Assembly (NCBI GenBank): GCA_905480485.1
Contig: CAJQQM010000084.1
Coordinates: forward strand, 1-38,004
Origin: an uncultured Aureispira sp.
GTDB taxonomy: Bacteria; Bacteroidota; Bacteroidia; Chitinophagales; Saprospiraceae
DNA length: 38,004 nt
Reading direction: 5' to 3'
Position 1 is the stretch's first letter; each line of letters begins with the position of its first letter. Positions 17,554 to 27,700 of the stretch are shown here, piece after piece. Position numbers and translations under genes: made by a program. The notes beneath the pieces were generated by a model. The model saw only the letters and a list, made by a program, of their open reading frames with translations, searched no databases and was not told the origin of the DNA.

Positions 17554-17635
17554 ATAAATTGAATGAATCTTGTATTGCTTTTTGTGAATTAAGCTAAACG
17601 AGTTATATCGTGAAAGCGATGTACTCGAACGCATA

Positions 17636-17643
17636 CAAATATA
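17636..17643 (-). promoter_or_regulatory. -7 promoter box (TATATTTG) for the ECF sigma operon
   Basis: The minus-strand sequence TATATTTG matches TAnnTTTG and lies 83 bases before the chosen sigma-factor start. No consensus TTG lies at the usual spacing. If used, the first in-frame ATG at 17632-17634 would fall at or before the transcript start. Confidence 0.45.
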
Positions 17644-17669
17644 ACAATAAAAGAATGCGACTTAATACT

Positions 17670-18734
17670 TTATTCCATAAAAAAAGTATATTCTAAAACA
17701 GTTTGCCGGCCATTTTCTTCAATCAAATGTGTTTCGATTAAGCCATCTGTACTAAAAGTAAAAAACTCTTTTTTGATCAATATTGGATTTGGTATTACTG
17801 CGGTAACAATCGTAGAATCCGCTGTATTAGCCTTCGAAGTAGTTCGTTTTGTCTTCGATTTATTTTTTTGTTTTTTATTAGAGGAAACCTGAACCTCCTG
17901 AACCTCGGGTATAGGCATTTTCCAATGTGTTTTTTGAACCAAACGGCCTTCTTCATAGCTATAGTCAACAAATGCTATGAGTTTCCCATTTGCATCCCTG
18001 TATTCGGTTTTTGAAAAACGCCCTTCAGTGTCAAGGAATGACTTTTCATCTTTTAGAATGACATATAGATTCTTGTATAATCTATTGGCAATATATTGGC
18101 TATCATATTCGTGCAAAGACAACAATTGTTCGCCCGTTTGCAAGCTTACTAAACTATCCATCTGCGGGCCGCTGCCACTAACGGTCGATTTTGTTCGAAG
18201 AAGGCGGTCTTGATTATCAAAATCAAACTCTTCTAATAGTCTTAATTTTTTGTTGGGAAAACCAAACATTTTAACTCGCTGAAATGGAATACTATCAAAT
18301 CGATACAAATAGGCATAGGCATACTCCAAAGATGACTCTTGTAGGGAATCATAGCTTAGTCTTTCGATAGCTGACAATAAACCCTGTTTGTAAAAATACT
18401 CCATCGTCCATACTTTATCGCCACTTGGGGCATAGTTCGAAACGACGTCAAGGACCCCCTCAAAAAAAACAAACTTCTTAGACTGATGTGACTCTTGTTC
18501 AATTGTTGACCAGATATAGCCACTTTGATCAGATTCGGTTTTTCGATATATCCCCTCCCAAACAGTACATTTATTATATCCTAAAGCCGATGCCTTTTGT
18601 ATTTCAAAAGGCAATGCAGGATAAATGGCAGGGAATTGATGCAGTTGTGCCAACAAAAAGCTAGGTATTCCAATCAGAATAAAAAAACAATAGAATTTTA
18701 GTGCGGTGTAAGGTGCATATTCGCCTTGAATCAT
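17670..18734 (-). CDS. Exported protein of unknown function
   Basis: I do not recognise this family. Starting at the ATG at 18732-18734, the 354-residue protein has an N-terminal hydrophobic stretch at about 12-30 (KFYCFFILIGIPSFLLAQ), with LLAQ suggesting signal peptidase cleavage. The body is rich in charged and aromatic beta-strand segments with short repeated patterns such as EFDFDNQDRLLRTKS and EYRDANGKLIAFVDYSYEEG. These resemble the antiparallel hairpin repeats of RHS/YD- or MORN-type proteins, but are too weak to assign. A Lys/Ser/Thr-rich linker lies at about 285-305. A longer in-frame start at 18785 would add residues before the signal. It lies 36 bases upstream of the sigma gene's promoter box and is probably transcribed separately. 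Confidence 0.7.
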   Translation of the reverse strand: MIQGEYAPYTALKFYCFFILIGIPSFLLAQLHQFPAIYPALPFEIQKASALGYNKCTVWEGIYRKTESDQSGYIWSTIEQESHQSKKFVFFEGVLDVVSNYAPSGDKVWTMEYFYKQGLLSAIERLSYDSLQESSLEYAYAYLYRFDSIPFQRVKMFGFPNKKLRLLEEFDFDNQDRLLRTKSTVSGSGPQMDSLVSLQTGEQLLSLHEYDSQYIANRLYKNLYVILKDEKSFLDTEGRFSKTEYRDANGKLIAFVDYSYEEGRLVQKTHWKMPIPEVQEVQVSSNKKQKNKSKTKRTTSKANTADSTIVTAVIPNPILIKKEFFTFSTDGLIETHLIEENGRQTVLEYTFFME

Positions 18735-19085
18735 AGCTTTTAAATTATTACATAAAAAAGAAGGTTGTTGCGTAAAATACTGCATTTATTGTACCATTAC
18801 CAAATCATTCGATATGATATTGACCTGCCTATTGATAAAACCGTGTTTTTTACTATATTTGGAATCATTCATTAGCTTTCGTCAATGAGCGTTGTTTTGA
18901 ACGCATCAAGCCAAAATACATAAGCTTGAAATAACTTTTGCTGTGATGATATACTCAGAATGACAAAGAACTTTTTCTAATTTACCCTTATAATGCCGTT
19001 TCTGAAAAAGGTTACATATCTTTTTAAACTTATCTGAAAACTATCACAAAACATAATTTTATACACCCGCATTAATTGTACAATC
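18735..19085. other. Divergent intergenic region with symporter promoter
   Basis: It contains the promoter at 18832-18861 and, downstream of it, a hairpin (TGAGCGTT at 18886-18893 with AACGCATCA at 18900-18908, one bulged base). The hairpin has no following T run, so it is a leader structure or operator rather than a terminator. I see nothing else in the remaining ~175 bases before the symporter gene. Confidence 0.45.
18832..18861 (+). promoter_or_regulatory. Bacteroidota-type promoter (TTG-N19-TATATTTG) for the symporter gene
   Basis: TTG at 18832-18834 and TATATTTG at 18854-18861 are separated by exactly 19 bases, matching the primary-sigma consensus TTG-N19-TAnnTTTG. This is the best promoter match I found in the window. 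The leader to the ATG at 19086 would be about 215-220 bases. Confidence 0.65.
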
Positions 19086-20444
19086 ATGTCAAAAAAACAA
19101 GGAAGTTTAGCATTACACTGGAAAATCTTAATAGGAATGCTACTGGGTATCGTTGTTGGATTTTTGTTAAAACCTAATATGCTAATAGGCAGTATGTGGA
19201 AAAGTGAGGCCTACAACGGAGTGCATTTTGTAAACGATTGGATATATCCCCTGGGCAAAATCTTTGTAAACCTATTGAAGTTAATCGCCGTACCCTTAAT
19301 CATCGCATCCCTTACTAAAGGCATTGCTGATTTGAAAGATATTTCTAAGTTGTCTAAAATTGGAGGAAGGACTATTGCTGTATATTTAGTTACTACCGTA
19401 TTGGCGGTTAGTCTAGGATTATTAGTTGTAAATATCGTTCAACCTGGCACTGGATTACCCGATGAACAAATTGAGCAATTGAGTCAGAAAAACATTGAAA
19501 AAAGTGCTACTAAAATTGAAGCAGGTGCCAAGCAATCAAAATCAGGGCCCCTTAAATTTTTAGTTGATATGGTTCCAAGTAATATTTTTGCCGCAGCAAG
19601 TAATAATGGCAATATGCTTCAAGTGATTGTATTTGTACTGTTCTTGGGCATTTGTTTGTTACTGATACCACAAGAGAAAGCCAAACCATTACATGATTTT
19701 TTTGACAGCCTCAATGAAGTTATCTTAAAAATGGTCGACATTATCATGTTGTTATCACCCTATGCTGTCTTTGCGTTGTTGTGCAACCTTACGGTCAGTA
19801 CCGACCCTGCTATATTTGGAATTTTATTAAAATATGCTCTTTGCGTCGTTCTAGGCCTTTCTTTGATGGTGCTTATATATCTCAGCGCTATTCGAATCTA
19901 TACTGGACGTTCGAGCATCGAATTTCTCAAAGCAATCAGTCCTGCTCAATTATTGGCGTTTTCTACTTCGTCAAGTGCCGCTACCTTACCTGTTACGATG
20001 GAACGCGTTGAGGAACACGTAGGTGTTGAAAAAGAAGTCACGAGCTTTGTTTGCCCAATCGGTGCTACAATCAATATGGATGGTACTAGTTTATATCAAG
20101 CTGTAGCCGCCGTTTTTATTTGTCAGGTAATTGGTTTCGACTTAACATTAGCAGATCAATTAACCATTGTTATTACCGCAACGATGGCCTCGATAGGGTC
20201 GGCTGCAGTACCTGGTGCAGGTATGGTAATGCTCGTTATTGTTTTAGATACCTTGGGTATACCCGCCGAACAATTAGCCTTTGGCATTGCCTTAATATTT
20301 GCCGTTGACCGACCCTTAGACATGTGCAGAACCGTTATAAATGTAACAGGAGATGCCACTGTTGCTACGCTTGTAGGTCAATCTGTAGGAAAATTAAATG
20401 CTCCAAAAATCAAAAACTGGGACGATCATTATACAGCTGAATAA
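19086..20444 (+). CDS. Dicarboxylate/amino acid:cation symporter (DAACS/SDF family)
   Basis: A 452-residue inner-membrane secondary transporter of the GltP/GltPh/DctA family, which couples uptake of glutamate, aspartate or C4-dicarboxylates to Na+ or H+. Seen are the serine-rich re-entrant loop HP1 (STSSSAATLPVTMERVEE), the NMDGT motif in TM7 (PIGATINMDGTSLYQAVAAV), HP2 (ASIGSAAVPGAGMVMLVIVL) and TM8 (AVDRPLDMCRTVINVTGD), with Arg and Asp at the substrate-binding positions. The insertion between TM3 and TM4 (about 130-160) is Lys/Gln-rich. Substrate cannot be fixed from sequence alone. It is monocistronic: its own promoter lies at 18832-18861 and the next gene is convergent. Confidence 0.93.
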   Translation: MSKKQGSLALHWKILIGMLLGIVVGFLLKPNMLIGSMWKSEAYNGVHFVNDWIYPLGKIFVNLLKLIAVPLIIASLTKGIADLKDISKLSKIGGRTIAVYLVTTVLAVSLGLLVVNIVQPGTGLPDEQIEQLSQKNIEKSATKIEAGAKQSKSGPLKFLVDMVPSNIFAAASNNGNMLQVIVFVLFLGICLLLIPQEKAKPLHDFFDSLNEVILKMVDIIMLLSPYAVFALLCNLTVSTDPAIFGILLKYALCVVLGLSLMVLIYLSAIRIYTGRSSIEFLKAISPAQLLAFSTSSSAATLPVTMERVEEHVGVEKEVTSFVCPIGATINMDGTSLYQAVAAVFICQVIGFDLTLADQLTIVITATMASIGSAAVPGAGMVMLVIVLDTLGIPAEQLAFGIALIFAVDRPLDMCRTVINVTGDATVATLVGQSVGKLNAPKIKNWDDHYTAE

Positions 20445-20472
20445 GCCCCAAAATATACCCTCAACTTCAACG

Positions 20473-20646
20473 CTATTCTTCTTCGTCTTTTGATTCTTTC
20501 AATTTTTTGTCATCTACCTTGTCGTTCAAAAAATGGTTGATATTGTCTACAGAATAAGATGAAGTGATTTCACCAAATTCGTTGATTTTGATATCAAAAC
20601 CCTTGAGATCTTCATGTGTTTTAGGTTTTTTATTTTTGTCGGCCAT
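20473..20646 (-). CDS. Small acidic/basic protein of unknown function (57 aa)
   Basis: A 57-residue protein beginning MADKNKKPKTHEDLKGF, with a core KINEFGEITSSYSVDNINHFL and a highly charged C-terminus. From memory this resembles a short uncharacterised protein common in Bacteroidota; function unknown. The longer reading from 20682 is rejected because its first codons overlap the perfect terminator stem at 20674-20705, which lies just upstream. Transcription probably comes from read-through of that terminator or an unrecognised promoter in the 27 bases between. It is convergent with the symporter gene (28-base gap). Confidence 0.7.
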   Translation of the reverse strand: MADKNKKPKTHEDLKGFDIKINEFGEITSSYSVDNINHFLNDKVDDKKLKESKDEEE

Positions 20647-20673
20647 TGAGTTGTACTTGTTGTAAGATAATAA

Positions 20674-20705
20674 AAGGGGCATTTTGAATTATCAAAATGC
20701 CCCTT
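20674..20705 (-). terminator. Strong hairpin terminator ending the nSTAND/TerB operon
   Basis: A perfect 14-base stem (arms 20674-20687 and 20692-20705, AAGGGGCATTTTGA and its complement) with an ATTA loop lies 23 bases past the TerB-domain gene stop. The downstream U tract on the minus strand is only moderate (UUAUUAU). It could act in both directions, since the plus-strand symporter gene ends about 230 bases upstream. Confidence 0.75.
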
Positions 20706-20727
20706 AATGTATATATAGACTATCTAG

Positions 20728-21633
20728 TTAGCCCATTCTTTTCTCCATACGAATTTGCGCTCGTTCTGCTTCTCCTCTATCCATGCCTATCTGATCTGCA
20801 AAAGCATATATATCATCACGCGACATCTGTCCTTTCGATTTGATATAAGCTTCAATCGTATAATCTTGTGCGTATCTTAAAAGTTCGTCGTGTTTATTTT
20901 CAGAAAAATCAAACATCTGTGCATATTCTTCTAATTTTAATTTCTCTTCGTCTGCAAACTCATTGTCCGTTAGGGCAACTGCTGCTACAATCATAAACAC
21001 ATTTTCTTGTGATTCCTCACTTACTTCTTCGATTTCTACAATCGAAACAGATGGCGCACGCATCAACTCTCCCATACTTCCTGTCTCTTCGGTCAAGAAG
21101 TCATCAAAAAAAGCTTTTTCTTCTGCTTCGATTTTTCCATCGGCACGTGCCATCTCAACAAGCATTCTTGCTAAGATCTTCTTATCATAGGCTTTTTTAA
21201 GTGGGTTGCGCTTAATCATTTTCTCAAATTCAGAAAACTCAGTGGCCAATCTCCACTTACCACCTTCGTAAGCAAATTCTAGAGATATTTTTTCGAAAGC
21301 ACTAATTACAGCTGCCTCTTTTTCTTTTTTAGAGTATTTAATCCCATCCGTTCCTTGACGCATCGCTTCACTTCCTGCCATTGATACTGCAGTACCCGCA
21401 AAACCACCTCCTACTGCTTTACGCAACACGCGCAAAACCATCGACCGCATACGTCCTAATGCTGTATTACGAACCATTGAAGTTACCTTAGCGGCTCCTT
21501 TTTTATTGCCCGATCTAACACTTGAGAAGGATTCAAATACTTCCCCATCTATTTCAAACTTACAGTGCATTTTGGAACCATCTAGGTTTTCTTCCAAAAT
21601 ATATGATTTTATTGATTCGTATGTAATTTCCAT
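20728..21633 (-). CDS. TerB-domain (TerB/DjlA-like) protein
   Basis: A 301-residue protein. Residues about 151-265 form a TerB-like all-helical domain with the signature MARADGKIEAEEKAFFDDFL and a second acidic motif (LTDNEFADEEKLKLEEYAQMF); these acidic turns are the probable metal-binding site of the fold. The N-terminal half (about 1-135) is distinct: a basic, Gly/Met/Arg-rich stretch (around 45-92, with RKAVGGGFAGTAVSMAGSEA) that could be an amphipathic membrane-associating segment, then a beta-rich portion. TerB domains occur in tellurite-resistance and envelope-stress modules, where they are thought to act as membrane-associated sensors or scaffolds. It is the last gene of the nSTAND/barrel/lipoprotein series, 89 bases after the lipoprotein gene. 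No tellurite genes are nearby. Confidence 0.75.
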   Translation of the reverse strand: MEITYESIKSYILEENLDGSKMHCKFEIDGEVFESFSSVRSGNKKGAAKVTSMVRNTALGRMRSMVLRVLRKAVGGGFAGTAVSMAGSEAMRQGTDGIKYSKKEKEAAVISAFEKISLEFAYEGGKWRLATEFSEFEKMIKRNPLKKAYDKKILARMLVEMARADGKIEAEEKAFFDDFLTEETGSMGELMRAPSVSIVEIEEVSEESQENVFMIVAAVALTDNEFADEEKLKLEEYAQMFDFSENKHDELLRYAQDYTIEAYIKSKGQMSRDDIYAFADQIGMDRGEAERAQIRMEKRMG

Positions 21634-21722
21634 TTTTTAAATACGTTTTAATTTAGATTAAATGAGTTCTTATTGTAAACTATTCATTATTTTTCAATCA
21701 TGACATTTATTAACAAGAGCGC

Positions 21723-23195
21723 TTACTGCTCCCCTTCAGCATTTATTTTGACCAAGCCCATCATTTCATTCGTCGCCATCCCGAAAGTACCTGTAAAAGC
21801 ATAGCCGCTTAATCTAGGAGTACTCGTACCTTCAATTTGCTCGGTTACAGCAATCACTGCCCCCGCATCCTCAAGCGTAGAAAATGAAGATTGGTCGTTA
21901 TTATAACCAAAAAACTTGGACCATTGGTTTTCTAGATTTTCATTTAACTGCATAATACAGATATCATGTTCAGAATCGGTTGTCTTTTCGTGGTTCATAG
22001 ACACAATGTAGCCTCTAGACTCCGGTAATATATCAATGGATTTTGCATGATAGGTATTATCTGCAGCCCCAAAAGAGATATCATTAGGACGAAAATATTT
22101 AAAATCTTTTTGCTCGTCAAATATAAGATTCTCATCCACTTCAAACAATACAATACTCCCCTCTTCAGGCCCTACTACACAGGTGGCAGCAATCACTAAG
22201 CTATTGTCAGCTGTATTTAGTACAGAATGACCATCCTCAAAAGAGCGACTTACATCACCATAATAAGTTGGGTTGGTAGGCGTACCGGAACCTTTATTTA
22301 ATTTAACAGCAATGTTTCTAAAGGTAAAATTACCAGTCAATTGATCCCATTCATTTTCAGTTGTTCCCACCACGACATACCATGGTTCAGTAGCAGGATT
22401 ATTGTCATTAACAACTTGTATAGAAGTACCATAATCACGGCCATTAAAACCATACTGTAAATTCTCATTAGCCCAAAGCTGTCCAAAACTTTCATTCAAT
22501 CGAATGGTAAAAATATCCGTCAAATCATAGCGTTTGTCCGCATATGGATCGGGCTTTAAAATGGAGATATTATTGGTGTACCCCGTCAATACATAACTTA
22601 TAGCTCCCCCAAAAGTATCAATTAACATATCCGAAACCCGCTCTGTAGAAATTGCTCCTGCATTCGGAAGGGGTGCGGGTAAGGTTGCATTCGACCGTAA
22701 CTCTATCCCGTCTCCACCACTTATATTTACACCTGCTATATCTAATTGATACAAAACAATTTTGGTATAAATAGGAGCAGGAGGATCGCCTGCTGTTGAG
22801 TATTGAACATATGTTCGATTGCAAGCAACAACATAGCCGGCGTCATCGGGCATAATTTCGACCGAAACACCTTCCTCATCGTATTTTATTAATGAGGAAG
22901 TTGATGTTTTGCCGATCGCTGTACTCCAAACTTCATTGCCTAAAGCATCTGTTTTGACAATAAATACATCGTGCTCTTCCTCTGAATTGTAAGAATTGGT
23001 GGAACCGACCATAATGTATCCGCCATCGGCCGTTCTTTTTAGATCATTAGATGTTTGATCGGCTACATGACCAAAATACTTAACAAAAGCAACCTGTTGA
23101 TTCGCTGGTGATATTAGATTTTCATCACAAGAGCTAAAACAAGACACTATTGCCAATACAATGCCCATTAAAAATAGTTTTTTCAAATTAATCAT
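21723..23195 (-). CDS. Lipoprotein with beta-propeller-like repeats
   Basis: Read from the ATG at 23193-23195, this is a 490-residue lipoprotein. It has a basic start (MINLKK), a hydrophobic core and a lipobox ending AIVSC (Cys19); Cys23 is an alternative. The body has repeated segments of the type seen in Bacteroidota propeller-like exported proteins: DLKRTADGGYIMVGSTNS, DVFIVKTDALGNEVWSTAIG, YVVACNRTY, WYVVVGTTENEW, SLVIAATCVV, RGYIVSMNHEKT and ICIMQLNENLENQWSKFFG. Each couples an aspartate/glycine turn to a GY-I-V strand, consistent with a several-bladed propeller. The likely location is the outer membrane, facing the periplasm or the surface. It starts 59 bases after the barrel gene stop and probably works with that barrel and the nSTAND protein. 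The ligand is unknown. Confidence 0.75.
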   Translation of the reverse strand: MINLKKLFLMGIVLAIVSCFSSCDENLISPANQQVAFVKYFGHVADQTSNDLKRTADGGYIMVGSTNSYNSEEEHDVFIVKTDALGNEVWSTAIGKTSTSSLIKYDEEGVSVEIMPDDAGYVVACNRTYVQYSTAGDPPAPIYTKIVLYQLDIAGVNISGGDGIELRSNATLPAPLPNAGAISTERVSDMLIDTFGGAISYVLTGYTNNISILKPDPYADKRYDLTDIFTIRLNESFGQLWANENLQYGFNGRDYGTSIQVVNDNNPATEPWYVVVGTTENEWDQLTGNFTFRNIAVKLNKGSGTPTNPTYYGDVSRSFEDGHSVLNTADNSLVIAATCVVGPEEGSIVLFEVDENLIFDEQKDFKYFRPNDISFGAADNTYHAKSIDILPESRGYIVSMNHEKTTDSEHDICIMQLNENLENQWSKFFGYNNDQSSFSTLEDAGAVIAVTEQIEGTSTPRLSGYAFTGTFGMATNEMMGLVKINAEGEQ

Positions 23196-23254
23196 AGTGT
23201 TTTTATACTTTGAACTGTACAGAAGTGTCAACTAATAAATTGATTGAAATACAA

Positions 23255-24724
23255 TTATTCGTATTTAACTTCCACTCTTACACGTTTATTTTTGTAATCC
23301 GAGAATTCTCTTTGTTTATCGCTTAGCATCCGTTCTCCCTTCGTTCTACCTCTTTGGACATCCTCAATTAAAGAAGGTTTTTGACGCTCGATATCCTTGA
23401 TGGCAGAATTGAGTTCTCTTTTCAAATCTTCATCGGTTTCTTTTTTGATGTAATTGCGCTCTTTCTCTAACCACCTATTGTACTTACTATTAATAACTAG
23501 TGGATTATGTTGATGTTTTTTTCTGGGTTTATAGAAGGCTTTTGTATAGCCGAATGATAAAGCAAAATTATCCATTCTGAAATCATTGTCCACATGTCCG
23601 TATTGGTACACCAACTCATCGTTTGCGTAACGATTATCTAGATCTACATTGTTAAGAAACATACGTGTATATCTAAAATCAACAAAAACAAAATCACTTC
23701 CGACTCTAAACTTTAGGCCTGCGCCTGCTACCAATGAAACATTGTATAAAGTTCTTAAATTAGGTGCTTCAACATTATTTCCGATACTAGCAACAACTAT
23801 GTTTTCGTCGGGAGTTGCCTTTCCCCCTGTCCCTGTTGCTTCAGCCTGAGTTGTTCTTTTGATTGCACTTAAGTTGGCACTGATTAAAAAATTAGCTGCC
23901 GCACCGACATAAAGATAAGGCATCCATCCTTTAAATTTTTTGATATTGTAACGCAGCATGAGTGGCACATCAATCCAAAATTGATTTTCTTTAAAATTGA
24001 GTGTTGAATATAATAAAGGCGTACCTGCACGGCCGGATAACTCCCCATTATTACCATAAACTTGATCGGTTGGATTTTGAGGATTTACAGATAGATACAA
24101 AGAATCACCAAACGAAAAAGTTCGATATCCAAAAGTAGCATCAAATGTTAGATCAAAATTATAAATCAAAGGAATTTCAAAGCCCAAGCTAGCCGTTGCA
24201 CCTAATACGATATCATTTAAATACCCTTCGTGATTAGCTAAACCCGACGTATTATCGGTTCCATAATTTTGTAGTTGTTGCACCAAGCTAAAATTGGTCC
24301 CCCCCGAAAGATACATCGAAAAAATAGGACGTCTCGAATAGGTTTTGGAAAGATATACTAAGTCGTACGATACTTCAGGGTCTGTTGAATCGGCTTCGTA
24401 TAAAGGACTAATCCTAAGCAGCGATTTGAACGATTTGTCCGCAGCGCCTATTTTGTCTCGATATAAATAGGATTCGGTCAGTAGCTGATAGGCTTCCACT
24501 CGCTTTTCTTTTGACATAGAGCGTTTATCGGACACACAACTTTCTATCTCTTCAATTTTTGTCAAATCTCCTCGCTCATACCATTTTTTGGCTTCGTCCA
24601 ATTGACAATCATTGGGGGAACTTCCCTTTTTATTTTTTTGAGCCAAAACAATTGAGCTGTTTGACAACATTAAAACAATTACAAGCAAAAAACATGTAAT
24701 GTACGAGTGGGCTAACACCTTCAT
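23255..24724 (-). CDS. TPR-like plus outer-membrane beta-barrel protein with charged C-terminal tail
   Basis: From the ATG at 24722-24724, a 489-residue protein with a signal peptide (MKVLAHSY..., cleavage at VLAQ). Residues about 35-115 form a helical, TPR-like periplasmic domain (DEAKKWYERGDLTKIEEIE, then EAYQLLTESYLYRDKIGAAD and LLRISPLYEADSTDPEVSYD). About 125-400 is a PorT/OmpW-type outer-membrane barrel (IFSMYLSGGTNFSLVQQL to DNFALSFGYTKAFY). The last ~90 residues are a highly charged helical tail (WLEKERNYIKKETDEDLKRE; ends VRVEVKYE), unusual after a barrel and presumably periplasmic. The gene starts 47 bases after the nSTAND gene stop. Its two periplasmic parts could contact the nSTAND protein's extracytoplasmic half. 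The barrel's function is not known. Confidence 0.8.
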   Translation of the reverse strand: MKVLAHSYITCFLLVIVLMLSNSSIVLAQKNKKGSSPNDCQLDEAKKWYERGDLTKIEEIESCVSDKRSMSKEKRVEAYQLLTESYLYRDKIGAADKSFKSLLRISPLYEADSTDPEVSYDLVYLSKTYSRRPIFSMYLSGGTNFSLVQQLQNYGTDNTSGLANHEGYLNDIVLGATASLGFEIPLIYNFDLTFDATFGYRTFSFGDSLYLSVNPQNPTDQVYGNNGELSGRAGTPLLYSTLNFKENQFWIDVPLMLRYNIKKFKGWMPYLYVGAAANFLISANLSAIKRTTQAEATGTGGKATPDENIVVASIGNNVEAPNLRTLYNVSLVAGAGLKFRVGSDFVFVDFRYTRMFLNNVDLDNRYANDELVYQYGHVDNDFRMDNFALSFGYTKAFYKPRKKHQHNPLVINSKYNRWLEKERNYIKKETDEDLKRELNSAIKDIERQKPSLIEDVQRGRTKGERMLSDKQREFSDYKNKRVRVEVKYE

Positions 24725-24771
24725 GGTTCTGTATTTAAAATAACAAAATAAGCACTTCAAAACACCAATGA

Positions 24772-27700
24772 CTAATCATTTTCTTTAATAGATTGAGGGT
24801 CTTTCATCTGAACAGCTTGTTCACCGCAAGTTGACAAAGGAATCCTTCTCCCACCATCGGGCGTTTCGATAAACAATTCTCGCTCGTTAGGATCATCGGT
24901 ACCGACGTATTTTTTCCAGCTTTTATCACTCAAATTCATTCGAATAATATCACATATTTGATCGGCATAAATAGTCATATCAACTTCCCATATTTTGACT
25001 TCACCATTAGCAGTTGCCGTCAATACCCTTGAGCCATCATTACTAAAACCTACCGAAGTGACCCAATCTTGATGATTGTTTAATTTTATTGGTGTGTACT
25101 TGGGGTTTGTGTATGGAAATTCTTCAAAGTTTTCATAGCCTCTGTAAGCTTCATCTCTTATTTTCCACAAAGTAGCAGATTTGTCTAAACTACCTACAAC
25201 CAACATAGAACCGTCTTCGCTAAAAGCAACGTCCGATATTTTCGAACTATGATTCAAGAACTTTTCGGGTGTATAGTTAGGATCATTCTGCATGCGATTT
25301 AAATCCCAGATAATAATAGTACCATCTTGGTATCCAACACAGACAAAACGTCCTTGAGGATTGAAGGCTACAGCAGTAGCAAACTTATCCGACTGACCGT
25401 CTTTTAATTCAAATTCACGACGTTGATTTTGGATATTCCATATATTAACAATATCTGTTTTACCAACACCTGCCACGTATTTCCCATCGCTTGAAACATC
25501 AATTGAAGTAAGTCGTTCGGGTGTTTTGGCAATAATTGGAGAAGTAGCACCATCCATATTGGCGTATAAAATAGAGGTTGTTCCCTCGCCAGCATCCCCC
25601 AAAACAATCAGACCGTCTCCACTTGGAGTATAGCGCAAATCCCATATGCGTTTGCCTTTGTTGGCGTCTACATAACTAAGGTCTTGACCACTTTCAGCGT
25701 CTGTAATAATGACTTTGTCTGCATCTCCTGCACGTGCAAGGAATTTGCCGTCTGGACTAATATCCAAAGCTCTAGATACTGACAAATTTGAGGATAAAAC
25801 CTCCGGCTTGTTGGTCTTGTCTTTTCGAGCAGCCATCGAACCGTAAATTCCAAAGTTCCATTTCAAAAGTAGTCCATCTGACCCAACGGTATATATTTTC
25901 CCATCTCCTTCAGGAACCTGAAGGCTTCTAATTCTACCCACTCTATCTCGACCATCAGGCGCTTGATCAAGTGCGTTAAACTCAGGGTTGTTTTTATTGA
26001 CTTCTTCGAGGGTCAGCAGGGCTTTGTAAATAGCATCGTACACAAAAGCATCCTGCGGATTCCCTTCATTGGCATTGTTAAGTTCGTAAGCCTCTTTGGC
26101 CAACAGACCCTGAATATCTTCATTTTCTTCCTTCATCGATTTGACCGCAATCGATTGAGCTAAAGATAGTCCTTTAACTTTGGTCGCTATTTCCTTTTGT
26201 TTCACCGCCTCATCCTTGGCTTTGTCTGCTTCGGCCTGCATTGCCCTAGCGTAATCACGGTCACGTTCAGCCTGTTCACGCGCGATGTCAGCTTTGCGTT
26301 TTTCGTTCAGAGCATCGCGTTTGGCCTTCGCTGCATTTCGCGCGTTTTTCTCTGCAATTTTAGCTGCTTGCATAGCGGTCAAGTTGGCATTTTCTGCTCT
26401 TAGTTTTTCTTGTTCTGCCTTTTCTTTGCTTAATTCTGCATAAAATTTTTGACGCTTCGATTCTTGTTTACTCAATTCTGCCAAATAAGTTTGGCGTTTA
26501 GACTCAAGCTCACTTTGACGTGCGTTATAGCGACTTCTATCGGCAACAGCAGCCTGATACAAGGCCCAACAAGTTAACAATAGAAAAAATAAAATTAGAA
26601 ATATTCCAAAATACCCAATGCGCTTTCTAGTTTCCTCTTTGCGGGCACCTTGTTCGCGGACTCGGGTATTTGCAGCAGAAGATTTTTCATCAGACTCCAA
26701 CAAAAATTCTATGGCCTTGCCATAGCCCACCAATGAACTTTCGTAGCGTTTGGCCCACTCTTGATTGGGAGGAAGCTTCCAAGAAAAATCAGGGTCATGT
26801 GTTTCGGGGTCAAACCACTTCAAACCCAATTTTAACTCTGGATTTTTCCACAGACTTCCTTTTCCTTCGTAATGTAGCGCAGCAGCAGCACACAAACGAC
26901 CATACATTTCAGCAGCCTCTGCTTCGTCATTTGCCCAACCTTTGAGTCGAGTCCATCGTTTGATCAAACTCTCGTGTGCGATTGTTATTACGCTGTCTTC
27001 GTCTATTTCAGCAACCGGAGGAGCTGTCAAAAAACGGCGCCCAGATTGGCTAAAGGTATAAATAACCAAGCGTACCTCACGCAGAGAACGCCCTGTAATA
27101 TTCATCATTTCCTTAACCGTTACCGCTCGGCTAGTATGATTGCCATCGTTACTTTTTTCGACCATTGCCCGAAAAATACGCTCACAGATAATACGTTTTT
27201 CTTCCGTATCTAAATCGGCGTAGGCTTCTTCTGCATGTCGAGCCATCGCTCCTTTGACGGTACCAACGCCTTTGTAGTGAGTCATGGCAATCGGAACATC
27301 GGTATCTTGTTCTTTGTCTAACCAAAAATTCCACATTCTAAGCATTGCATGCTGCAGTGTACCTAATTCATCTGTATTTTTACCTAGATCTTTGATAATT
27401 GCATTAACAACATCATCGTCTATTTCGGCTTTGAAACCGTGTATCTTTGTGCAACGCTCGTGTTGTATCGGATGTACAATTATTCTTTTAAGATCTTCTG
27501 ACTTGATGCGCGGTATCAAAAACTGTCCATCATTAATCGCTTCGGCCAAACCTCTAAATTCGGCACAAGCCCCAATGAAAGAGGAGCGCATGGTAAATAA
27601 AACATAGATGGGGGCATCTTTTTGACGGCTTGCATTGAGCAGTAAATTTATGAAAGTGGCCGCATCTTCTTCGTTGCGTTTATTTTTTTTGCTAAAATTG

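Noticed and set aside
20647-20682. Longer start for the small protein at 20473
   Set aside because: The extension runs into the perfect terminator stem of the upstream operon and adds non-conserved-looking residues.
20728-21633. Tellurite-resistance gene
   Set aside because: Only the TerB-like domain matches; no terA, terC, terD or terZ genes are near and the N-terminal half is different.
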